DNA of 64,000 nt, taken from assembly GCA_035651595.1 (NCBI GenBank), contig DASRFJ010000185.1, positions 51,278 to 115,277 on the forward strand, written 5' to 3'. Source of the stretch: JAFARZ01 sp035651595. Its GTDB lineage: Bacteria > Actinomycetota > Actinomycetes > Streptosporangiales > Streptosporangiaceae. The number at the start of each line of letters is the position of its first letter. The first letter of the stretch is position 1. The notes under the pieces are model-generated. The model was not told the DNA's origin, made no database searches, and saw nothing but the letters and a program-made list of their open reading frames with translations. Positions 57,982-64,000 of the stretch are shown here, piece after piece. The position numbers and the translations under genes are program-made.

Positions 57982-60900
57982 TTACTGGGATTGCACGCTG
58001 ACGTGCGCGCTGCCCAGCACGGGGTGCGCCGCGGTGACGGTGATGGTGCCGGGCTGCCCAGATACCGAGCGTACCCACACCGCGCCAAGCCCGCCGTACG
58101 CGCCGAACTCGAACGGGTTATCGCCCACGATAACGCCGGGCCCGCTGATCGTGAGCGTCACCAGGCCGTTGCCGGTCCTGATCAGGTTGCCGTACGAGTC
58201 GACGGCACGGAACACGACCCTGGTCGCGTCCGAGCCGTCGGCGTCGATCGCGCTGTCGTCGACCGCCATGTCGAGGTGGTCGCCGGCCGGGTTGGCGGAC
58301 ATCTTGGCCTCGGCGACGCGCTGGCCGCCCACGAAGCCCTGGATGAGCAGCTCCTGGGGCTGGTTGCCGATGAGGAATCCGGGGAGCGTGAGGAGGAACG
58401 GCGGGTACGCCAGGTGGTTGTACAGCGGCGAGTTCGCGGCCGGCAGCGCGGAGCCGACGCGGCTGCCGTTGATGAAGATCGCCAGCTGCTCGCAGTTGCT
58501 GGCGACCATCGCCTCCGGGCCCGGTTGCGCGCCCTGCTGGTCCCAGAAGAACATCGGGATGATCACGGGTTGTCTGGCGGGGTCGACCTGCGCCTGGTAA
58601 ATGGCGGCTGCGGGCTTGGGCACGCGGAACGTGTCGGCCACGCCCGCCCACTTGATCGTGTCCGGCCGGCCCTGGAGCGAGCCGTAGTCGAAAGCGGCCC
58701 ATGCGATCAGGCCGGAGTAGGCGGGTTCGGCCGCCGCGAGGCTGTGCACCTGGGCGTGCAGCGCACCCTGCTTGGCCAGCAGTTCCGGCGAGTCGGTCCA
58801 CGCGAAATGCTCCGGCTGGGCCTCCACGACACCGACGGACTCGGTGATCAGGTACGGCACGCCCGGCATCGGCGGCTGGAGTTCGGCGTTGCCGGTGACC
58901 TTGCTGAAGCTGTAGTCGTTGAACCCGAAGACGTCCTCGGCCCAGTCGTCCATGTTGCGGTCGTCCATCGCGCCGGAGCTGGGCCTGGTCGAGTCGAGTT
59001 CGGCGGCTGCCTGCCGGGTCGCCGCCCACAGTGCCGGGAACTTGTGCGTCTCGTTCAGCCTGGTGCCCCACACGATCACCGAAGGCCGGCTCCGGTCCCT
59101 GGTCACCATGTCCCTGACGTTCTGGATCACCAGGTCCTGCCATTCCCTGGCGTGGCTGACGTGATCCCAGCCGGGCGCCTCCTCCCAGACCAGCAGGCCG
59201 AGTTCGTCGCACGCGTCGAGGAAGTGCGGCGACTGGGGATAGTGCGAGCAGCGCACCATGTTGCAGTTGAACTCGGTCTTGATGAGCTGGGCGTCCTTGC
59301 GCTGCGCGCGGGCCGGCATGGCCATGCCGGTGTACGGGAACAGCTGGTGCCGGTCCAGGCCGAATATCTGGAGCCGTTTGCCGTTCAGGTAGAAGCCGTC
59401 CGGCCGGAAACTGGCGTCGCGGAAGCCGGTGCGCGTGGTGGCCAGGTGCGCTTGGCCGCCGGGGATGGTCAGCGTGGCCTGCACGTTGTACAGGTTCGGC
59501 GTGGCGACCGACCAGAGCTTGACCCCGCCGAGACCGGTCATGGTGACCTTGGCGGTGGTCACGCCCGGCTGGCCGATTTCTATGCTCTTCGTGGCTGTGG
59601 CGACCCGGCTGCCGTCGGTGGCGTCCAGCAGATCCAGGGTGAGGGTCGCCGGATGCTGCGCCTTGACCGCGGCGTCGATCGTGACCTGCACGTCGAGTTT
59701 GGGCTGGGCGCTCAGCACGTCGGCCGGGGCGGCGTACACGTCGGAGACGTAGATCTGGGGCACGACCCGCAGGTTCACGTCCCGGTAGATGCCGCCCGGC
59801 TGGAGGAAGTCGTAGTTGCCGGCCCAGGTCCCGCTGACCATCGGCGGCACCGCGACCGCGCGCGCGTCCACGACCACCGACAGCACGTTGACGCCATGCT
59901 TGACATGCTCGGTGAGCTCGACCTGAAAGGGCAGGTAGCCGCCCTGATGGGTGGCGACCACCTGGTCGTTGAAGATCACCGTGGAGTTCACCATGACGCC
60001 GTCGAAGTGGGCGAACACCCGGTTTCCCTTGGCGGTGATGCCGGGCAGCTGGCGGCTGTCGATGTGGCGCCGGTAGATCCAGATGTTCTGCCAGATGTGG
60101 GGGTTCCAGTTCCGCCAGGACAGCGGCGTGACGCAGTGGGGGACGGTGACCGGCGCGAAGCTCGTGTCGTCGTAGCCGGTGGCCTCGGTGCCCGGCTCGT
60201 ACTCGCCGCCGAACAGCCAGCCGTCGTTCAGCGGGTAGGTGAGGGCGAGCGGCTTCGGCCCGGATTTGGTGAGGCGGCTGATGACCGCCAGGAGCGGCAG
60301 CGCGGCGATCCCGGCCCCGCCGATGAGCGCGGCCTGGAGCAAGGCGCGGCGGGGGAGGCGGCGCTTGCTGAGGTCTTCCTCGAGTTCCTCGAGTTCCTCG
60401 TCGAGGACGACCTCCTCCGGCGGAACCTCCTCCGCCGGGACGGTCTCGGCCGGGGGCTGGCTGTGCTCAGGGGCGACCGGAGCCGCGCCCACCGGGCGTG
60501 TAGCGGTTGCGGTTGCGTGGCCTGTTTGTCCCGTTTGTCCTGGGGCGTGGCGCGCTTGTTCCGGGCCGGGGCGCGCGCCGGGGCGGCCAGGCCGCGAGGC
60601 GGGAACGGGGCGCCTGGGCAGCGGCGGGGGAGCGTCGGTCTCCGGGTGTGCGCTTGTCCCTGGATGCGTACCCGTGTCCGTGCCGGTGCCCGTCGCCGTG
60701 CCCGCGCCCGTGACCGCGTTCGCGGCCGCGCCCGTGGCGTTGCCTGTCGCCGTGCCGCGCGACGTGGATGGCGTCCTGGAGGCTGTGCCTGAGGCTGCGG
60801 CTGTCGTCGCCCCAGCCGCAGCCGTCGCCCCAGCGGAGGCGGCCGTCGCGGTGGCCGCGGCTGTCGCGCCAGCCCCAGCGGCCGTCGTCCTCGCGGTGGT

Positions 60901-61755
60901 GCCGTTCGCGGTGCCGTTCGTCCCGTTCGCTGAGTCGTTCGCGCCGTTCGCCGCGGCGGGGACGGTAGGCGCGCTGGCCGCGGCGCCAAGGCGCGGCCAG
61001 GTGCCCGATGGCTCCGTGACCGGCACGGGTCCCGAGGCGGGCTTGTGTGTTGCGGCTGGCTGCTGCCCCGAGAGCTGCTGCCCAGCAGCACGACGTGATC
61101 CAGCAGCGGATGCCGGTGCGGTGCCCTGCGTCCGTCCGCTACGTCCTGCCGGTACGTTGCGCTCCGCTGGTGCGTTGCGCTCCGTTGGTGAGGTGCGCTC
61201 CGCTGGTCCGGTGCCCTGCGCCGATCCTGCGGCCGGTTGCTGCCCACCGCCACGCGCTGATCCGGTGCCGGGCTTCTGCCCAGCGCCTTGCGACTTCCGG
61301 CCCGTGCCCTGCGATCGCCCGGCCGCGGCCTGCGGCCGCCCGCCTGTGCCCTGCGGTTGCCCGGCTGCGGCCCGCTGCGCCGCGGTCCGGGGCTGGGTCG
61401 ACCCGGCGGCCGGTTTCTGGCCATTGGCGCGGGGTGACCCGGCAGGTGTTTCCGGCGCGGATGTCTGCTGTCCCGCCGCCCGTCCAGACTGCGGCCCTGC
61501 TTCCGCGTTAGGTTGCGGCGTCGTTCTCGTGCCCCTGGCCGCCCTGGCCTTGCGCGGGGTCCGCTTCCGGCCGGTGTTCCGCTTCGCGGAGGCCGACTGC
61601 GCTTGTTCGGCAACTCTCGCCGAACGGTCGCCAACGTCAGCGGGCGCGTCGCTGGTGATCTCCACGAACTCCACGTCCAGTGCATTGCGCCCGGTAGCCA
61701 GGTCTTCCACGGACGGAGTTATGCCCTCATCATCGGTAGCAGAGGGCGATGGCAC
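57982..61755 (-). CDS. GH2 family glycosidase with very long disordered N-terminus and internal Tat-like anchor
   Basis: 1257 residues. Residues 1-460 are Ala/Gly/Thr/Pro/Gln-rich, with a Lys/Arg-rich patch near 60 and an acidic EELEELEEDL just before KRRLPRRALLQAALIGGAGIAALPLLAV, a twin-arginine-like membrane segment (about 475-500). The GH2 part follows: sandwich domain (LNDGWLFGGEYEP, WIYRRHID, HFDGVMVNSTVIFND), Ig-like domain, and barrel with RCSHYPQSPHFLDACDELGLLVWEE, WGTRLNETH (acid/base Glu) and YLITESVG (nucleophile Glu). The C-terminus has two beta domains. It is probably a membrane-tethered exo-glycosidase; sugar unknown. Confidence 0.85.
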   Translation of the reverse strand: MPSPSATDDEGITPSVEDLATGRNALDVEFVEITSDAPADVGDRSARVAEQAQSASAKRNTGRKRTPRKARAARGTRTTPQPNAEAGPQSGRAAGQQTSAPETPAGSPRANGQKPAAGSTQPRTAAQRAAAGQPQGTGGRPQAAAGRSQGTGRKSQGAGQKPGTGSARGGGQQPAAGSAQGTGPAERTSPTERNAPAERNVPAGRSGRTQGTAPASAAGSRRAAGQQLSGQQPAATHKPASGPVPVTEPSGTWPRLGAAASAPTVPAAANGANDSANGTNGTANGTTARTTAAGAGATAAATATAASAGATAAAGATTAAASGTASRTPSTSRGTATGNATGAAANAVTGAGTATGTGTDTGTHPGTSAHPETDAPPPLPRRPVPASRPGRPGARPGPEQARHAPGQTGQTGHATATATRPVGAAPVAPEHSQPPAETVPAEEVPPEEVVLDEELEELEEDLSKRRLPRRALLQAALIGGAGIAALPLLAVISRLTKSGPKPLALTYPLNDGWLFGGEYEPGTEATGYDDTSFAPVTVPHCVTPLSWRNWNPHIWQNIWIYRRHIDSRQLPGITAKGNRVFAHFDGVMVNSTVIFNDQVVATHQGGYLPFQVELTEHVKHGVNVLSVVVDARAVAVPPMVSGTWAGNYDFLQPGGIYRDVNLRVVPQIYVSDVYAAPADVLSAQPKLDVQVTIDAAVKAQHPATLTLDLLDATDGSRVATATKSIEIGQPGVTTAKVTMTGLGGVKLWSVATPNLYNVQATLTIPGGQAHLATTRTGFRDASFRPDGFYLNGKRLQIFGLDRHQLFPYTGMAMPARAQRKDAQLIKTEFNCNMVRCSHYPQSPHFLDACDELGLLVWEEAPGWDHVSHAREWQDLVIQNVRDMVTRDRSRPSVIVWGTRLNETHKFPALWAATRQAAAELDSTRPSSGAMDDRNMDDWAEDVFGFNDYSFSKVTGNAELQPPMPGVPYLITESVGVVEAQPEHFAWTDSPELLAKQGALHAQVHSLAAAEPAYSGLIAWAAFDYGSLQGRPDTIKWAGVADTFRVPKPAAAIYQAQVDPARQPVIIPMFFWDQQGAQPGPEAMVASNCEQLAIFINGSRVGSALPAANSPLYNHLAYPPFLLTLPGFLIGNQPQELLIQGFVGGQRVAEAKMSANPAGDHLDMAVDDSAIDADGSDATRVVFRAVDSYGNLIRTGNGLVTLTISGPGVIVGDNPFEFGAYGGLGAVWVRSVSGQPGTITVTAAHPVLGSAHVSVQSQ

Positions 61756-61964
61756 GCGATAAAAATACAGGCACAGTCAAGCAGTTCGTCCTACCACTCG
61801 GGTTATGTCCGAATAGTCACCCTGACGCCTCGCAGCATCGCCCATCTCGAACCACACGCCATCCCGAACACCGCCCGCGCCCGCCCGGTCTCGCTACCCC
61901 GCGCCAACCTCGGCGAATTGCCCCGTTTCGCACTCGCGATCGGCCGCGCGCAACCCGTCTTTCA

Positions 61965-62038
61965 TGTCAGAAAAGGGCTCTTTGTCAGAAAAGGCGCCGG
62001 ATTTGCACCCTTTTTCAACACGAAGCCCATTTCTAACA
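61965..62038. repeat. Double-arm palindromic repeat, family A copy 4
   Basis: TGTCAGAAAAGGGCTC (outer left) faces GAAGCCCATTTCTAACA (outer right). TTTGTCAGAAAAGG (inner left) faces CCTTTTTCAACACGAA (inner right). It lies in the divergent gap 61756-62528, between the GH2 and HEPN genes. Apart from this repeat and the DNA-damage promoter, that gap shows no gene. Confidence 0.8.
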
Positions 62039-62322
62039 CCGGAGTTGTCCTCCACGGCCTCGAGTGCATCATGAGTCACAACAGTCACAAGCCGGACCGG
62101 CGCATTCGCCCGCGCCTCGGTCCCGGTGGTGACTTGGGTCACAATGACCACGCCGAGCGCGAGGGCATCACGCGCAACCGTTACTAATTCGTCGCCCCCG
62201 GCCCGCCGCCGCGCCCGCCCCCGAGCGCCCCGATCCGCCCGCGCGGCCCCGCGTCCTCACCGCCAAAACCGGGTGCGAATATTTTCACGCGTCTGAGCGC
62301 TCCTGCTTTGGGGCACCCGAAA

Positions 62323-62345
62323 ATGTCAGACCCTCGCGGTACCTT
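62323..62345 (+). promoter_or_regulatory. RecA-NDp/PafBC-type DNA-damage promoter for the HEPN gene
   Basis: ATGTCAGAC, 8 nt, then TACCTT, preceded by GGCACCCGAAA exactly as at 23467. Transcription would start near 62352, leaving a leader of about 175 nt. Confidence 0.75.
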
Positions 62346-62450
62346 CGGACGGACATCGAAAACTGGCTGGACATCACGACGAATTCGTGTTCGAATAGGT
62401 GGTAGCCGGCCGGGTGGGGCGAGGGGAAGCGCCGCGCCCGGCCGGAGCAA

Positions 62451-62504
62451 CCGGAACCGTTGCAACCGGAGCCGTCACATACCGGAACCGATGCAACGGA
62501 GCCG
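62451..62504 (+). repeat. Direct repeat in the HEPN gene leader
   Basis: CCGGAACCG-N-TGCAAC-CGGAGCCG occurs twice (62451-62474 and 62482-62504). It lies just ahead of the ribosome site GGAGGGAG. It could be a leader structure or mere slippage. Confidence 0.6.
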
Positions 62505-62528
62505 GAGCGAACGGAGGGAGTGGAACCG

Positions 62529-63002
62529 ATGGTGAACGTCATGGAAGCGCGCACCGGGACCGGTGCGGCCGCCATAGCGGGTCCGCAGCACCCGCGCATC
62601 GCGCCGACCGTGCTGAGCATGCTTCAGTCGGCGCGGCGCGGGCTCGTCGAGGCCGGGGATGAGACGACGCCTGGCGCGCGCTATGTCTTGGCGCACCTGG
62701 CCGCGTTGCGGGCCGCCGCGGCCATTGTCGCCGCCCGGGGCGAGCCGGGCCGGGCGCGCCGGGGCAAGCCGCATAGCGTCTGGGAACTGCTACCGCAGGT
62801 GGAGCCCGCGCTCACCGAGTGGGCGGCGTACTTCGCGGCCGGGGCGGGCAAACGCGCCGCCGCTGAGGCCGGACTGCCGCGCGCCGCGTCCGCTCGTGAG
62901 GCCGACGACCTGCTGCGGGACGCGGAGACGTTCCTTACTCTTGCCGAGACCGCACTCGGAGTCGAGGTGCAGTCTCCGCTCCCGCTCAGGCCTGCTGGCT
63001 AA
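62529..63002 (+). CDS. SAV_6107-type HEPN protein
   Basis: 157 residues from ATG 62529, with GGAGGGAG upstream; ATG 62541 is an in-frame alternative. IAPTVLSMLQSARRGLVEAGDETTPGARYVLAHLAALRAAAAIVAARG, then VWELLPQVEPALTEWAAYFAAGAGKRAAAEAG and ADDLLRDAETFLTLAE is the all-helical fold of the actinobacterial SAV_6107-like family. HEPN domains often act in RNA cleavage or nucleotide-linked stress systems, though the R-x4-6-H motif is not evident here. A DNA-damage type promoter precedes it. It is convergent with bldD, 15 bp apart. Confidence 0.83.
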   Translation: MVNVMEARTGTGAAAIAGPQHPRIAPTVLSMLQSARRGLVEAGDETTPGARYVLAHLAALRAAAAIVAARGEPGRARRGKPHSVWELLPQVEPALTEWAAYFAAGAGKRAAAEAGLPRAASAREADDLLRDAETFLTLAETALGVEVQSPLPLRPAG

Positions 63003-63017
63003 TGCCTCAGACGTGCC

Positions 63018-63512
63018 TTAGAAGGCTTCCATCGCGCCGCGCGCGTCGGAGTCGAGGACACCCCAGCTGATCAGTTCTTCGGTGAGGTCCGCCGGGGACT
63101 TGTCGTAGATGACCGCGAGCGAACGCAGGTCCTCGTGCCGGACGGACAGGACGCGGCCGTTGTAGTCGCCGCGCTGGCTCTGGATGGTCGCGACGTAGCG
63201 GGCGAGCGGGCCGACCTTGTCCTTGGGCAGCTGGCCCATCCGCTCGAGGTCGATGACGAGCTTGGGCGTGGGCACCAGCGGCGTGGGGGCGGAGTCGCCG
63301 GGCAGGAGCTCGGAGACCGGAACCCCGTAGAACTCGGCCAGCTCGGCGAGCTTCTGGACGGTCACCGACCGGTCGCCGCGCTCGTACGAGCCCACCACCA
63401 CGGCCTTCCAGCGGCCGCGCGACTTCTCTTCGACTCCGTGCAGCGAGAGACCCTGCTGCGTGCGGATGGCGCGCAGCCGCGCGCCAAGGGTCTTGGCGTA
63501 CTCAGATGGCAT
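63018..63512 (-). CDS. bldD: Developmental regulator BldD
   Basis: 164 residues. The N-terminal XRE-type HTH (YAKTLGARLRAIRTQQGLSLHGVEEKSRGRWKAVVVGSYERGDRSVTVQKLAELAEFYGV) precedes a C-terminal domain with RGD (114-116), 8 residues, RHED (125-128). This is exactly the R-x-D-x8-R-x-x-D motif that binds tetrameric c-di-GMP and dimerises BldD in Streptomyces. As there, it sits next to pyrR. It should repress differentiation genes when c-di-GMP is high. Confidence 0.96.
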   Translation of the reverse strand: MPSEYAKTLGARLRAIRTQQGLSLHGVEEKSRGRWKAVVVGSYERGDRSVTVQKLAELAEFYGVPVSELLPGDSAPTPLVPTPKLVIDLERMGQLPKDKVGPLARYVATIQSQRGDYNGRVLSVRHEDLRSLAVIYDKSPADLTEELISWGVLDSDARGAMEAF

Positions 63513-63766
63513 TCTTTCCTCGGTTCCCCGGCCAGTCGTCGCTTACGGTAACGGTTACGCTCAGTGACGGTAGGCGGCGAGCGCTATAAGGTCAAGCCGA
63601 ATGGCAAAAACTGGCTTAACTCGGCCGGTAACCGGCTAGCTCTCCCGGATCACTATGTACCCTCCGCCGGCCGGCCAGAACCCAGCTGAAATCAGGTTTC
63701 CCGTCGCTGTGGGCCTATTGCAACCACATAGCCAACTCTCGTCATGTTCTGTCGCGATACGTCCGA

Positions 63767-63782
63767 TGTGACGTAAATCACA
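63767..63782. promoter_or_regulatory. CRP-type palindrome between bldD and pyrR
   Basis: TGTGA-CGTAAA-TCACA is a perfect match to the CRP/cAMP-receptor palindrome TGTGA-N6-TCACA. It lies 128 bp before pyrR and 255 bp before bldD. The rest of the 382-bp gap 63513-63894 has no gene; GTAACGGTTACGC (about 63546-63558) near bldD is a further partial dyad. Confidence 0.6.
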
Positions 63783-63858
63783 CGACTCGCCGGCCGGGGC
63801 AATCCGGGCGGGCCCGCTGGTAACTCCCCGTATGATCATCTAGGTAGACATCCTTTAA

Positions 63859-63889
63859 GGACCGTCCGGTGAGGCGGGAAAGGAGGTCC
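63859..63889 (+). promoter_or_regulatory. Hairpin over the pyrR ribosome binding site, PyrR-binding candidate
   Basis: GGACC (63859-63863) can pair with GGTCC (63885-63889), the latter containing the end of the AGGAGG ribosome site. CCG and CGG extend the inner stem, and the loop carries TCCGGTGAGGC, close to the PyrR-binding loop core (TCCAGAGAGGC). In mycobacteria PyrR represses translation at such a site, and the same is inferred here. Confidence 0.6.
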
Positions 63890-63894
63890 GTTCT

Positions 63895-64000
63895 GTGTGT
63901 GCGGCCAGCAATCCGGTCGCGGGGCGTGATGGCCTCGCGGTCCTCGATGCCGAGGAGATCAGGCGGGCACTGACCAGGATCGCTCACGAGATCCTGGAAC
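63895..64000 (+). CDS. pyrR: PyrR bifunctional pyrimidine regulator / uracil phosphoribosyltransferase (3' partial)
   Basis: 35 codons to the right edge, from GTG 63895 with the strong AAAGGAGGT 9 nt upstream. GLAVLDAEEIRRALTRIAHEILE is the typical PyrR N-terminus (VLDAxxIxRALTRIAHEILERN). PyrR binds pyr mRNA in response to UMP. Location beside bldD supports the call. The PRPP site lies outside the window. Confidence 0.85.
   Translation, partial: MCAASNPVAGRDGLAVLDAEEIRRALTRIAHEILE

Noticed and set aside
57961..60792. Plus-strand open frame of 943 codons opposite the GH2 gene
   Set aside because: It is the complement of a high-GC gene; the minus strand carries a complete GH2 enzyme with catalytic residues, while the plus-strand product is Arg/Val/Gly/Asp-rich and matches no fold.
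63546..63571. BldD self-binding box upstream of bldD
   Set aside because: CAGTGACGG gives only one AGTGA half-site; no clear second half, so not listed as a feature.
1..64000. CRISPR array, transposase, integrase or prophage genes
   Set aside because: No regularly spaced repeats with spacers and no protein with transposase, integrase or phage structural motifs was found on either strand. The repeats found are palindromic and scattered.
1..64000. tRNA or rRNA genes
   Set aside because: Intergenic stretches were scanned by eye for T-loop GGTTCRANNCC and acceptor pairing; no convincing cloverleaf was seen. tRNAscan-SE would settle it.

Overview
The window is a stretch of high-GC Actinomycetota chromosome. 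Marker genes are bldD next to pyrR, a cytochrome bcc-aa3 branch (ctaE-qcrCAB), a PimB-like mannosyltransferase, a PASTA kinase beside a PknL-partner DNA-binding protein, an SAV_6107-type HEPN protein, and two secreted plant-polymer enzymes (a CBM2 end and a GH5-ricin cellulase). GC content, many GTG starts, 4-bp ATGA overlaps and leaderless genes fit a soil actinomycete of the Streptosporangiales/Catenulisporales/Streptomycetales kind. I cannot fix the genus. I see no transposase, prophage, CRISPR array, tRNA or rRNA. What stands out between the genes is several families of palindromic repeats.

Layout. 1-7.7 kb: end of a CBM2 enzyme, a PLP D-amino-acid enzyme with a CGNR regulator, an MBL hydrolase, a secreted G1 glutamic peptidase, a PadR/membrane-protein pair and an MFS exporter. 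8-13.6 kb: a membrane diguanylate cyclase, then a two-component system divergent from an MMPL exporter. 13.7-15.7 kb: kynureninase and tryptophan 2,3-dioxygenase. 16.3-20.6 kb: qcrB, qcrA, qcrC and ctaE read leftward. 20.6-27.2 kb: a receiver-like protein, trpD, an AsnC ligand-binding-domain protein, a DnaQ-type exonuclease, a small Cys-rich protein, an NlpC/P60 hydrolase, RlmA and PimB. 28-37.3 kb: fadD, a phosphoesterase, DUF5304, glucokinase, an alpha/beta hydrolase, plsC, a MacS/MacR pair and a phosphofructokinase with PPi-type residues. 37.4-47.9 kb is accessory: GH5 cellulase, an unrecognised 319-residue protein, RidA/LysR, MFS, DUF4262, two stand-alone Clp-N proteins, a second CGNR regulator and a methyltransferase. 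48-57.5 kb: thiI, an aminotransferase, a third Clp-N protein with a UVR-like tail, DAHP synthase behind an attenuator, a PASTA kinase, an FAD reductase, a DNA-binding protein and metF. 57.4-64 kb: GNAT, a GH2 enzyme with a huge disordered N-terminus, HEPN protein, bldD and the start of pyrR.

Regulation is the most informative layer. (i) Four promoters match the actinobacterial RecA-independent DNA-damage promoter (RecA-NDp/PafBC type: ATGTCAGAx, 8 nt, TAnnnT). They serve the exonuclease, the small Cys-rich protein, the DUF4262 protein and the HEPN protein. Two of the four place the predicted transcription start on the start codon. (ii) DAHP synthase is preceded by a 24-residue leader peptide containing Phe-Trp-Phe-Trp-Phe-Gly-Tyr and a strong terminator touching the first ATG, which is a textbook aromatic amino acid attenuator. 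(iii) Both CGNR regulators have a palindrome with an identical TAAC-N20-GTTA core at their start. (iv) pyrR has a hairpin that can hide its ribosome binding site, and a perfect CRP-type palindrome lies between bldD and pyrR. (v) A diguanylate cyclase with an intact I-site and a BldD with the intact c-di-GMP motif are both present.

Three families of intergenic palindromes are described: an element with duplicated TGTTAGAAAAGG in each arm (four copies), an ATTGCGGACAsTTACCCC inverted repeat with compensatory changes (two copies, both between convergent genes), and a GTGG...CTGACC hairpin (two copies).
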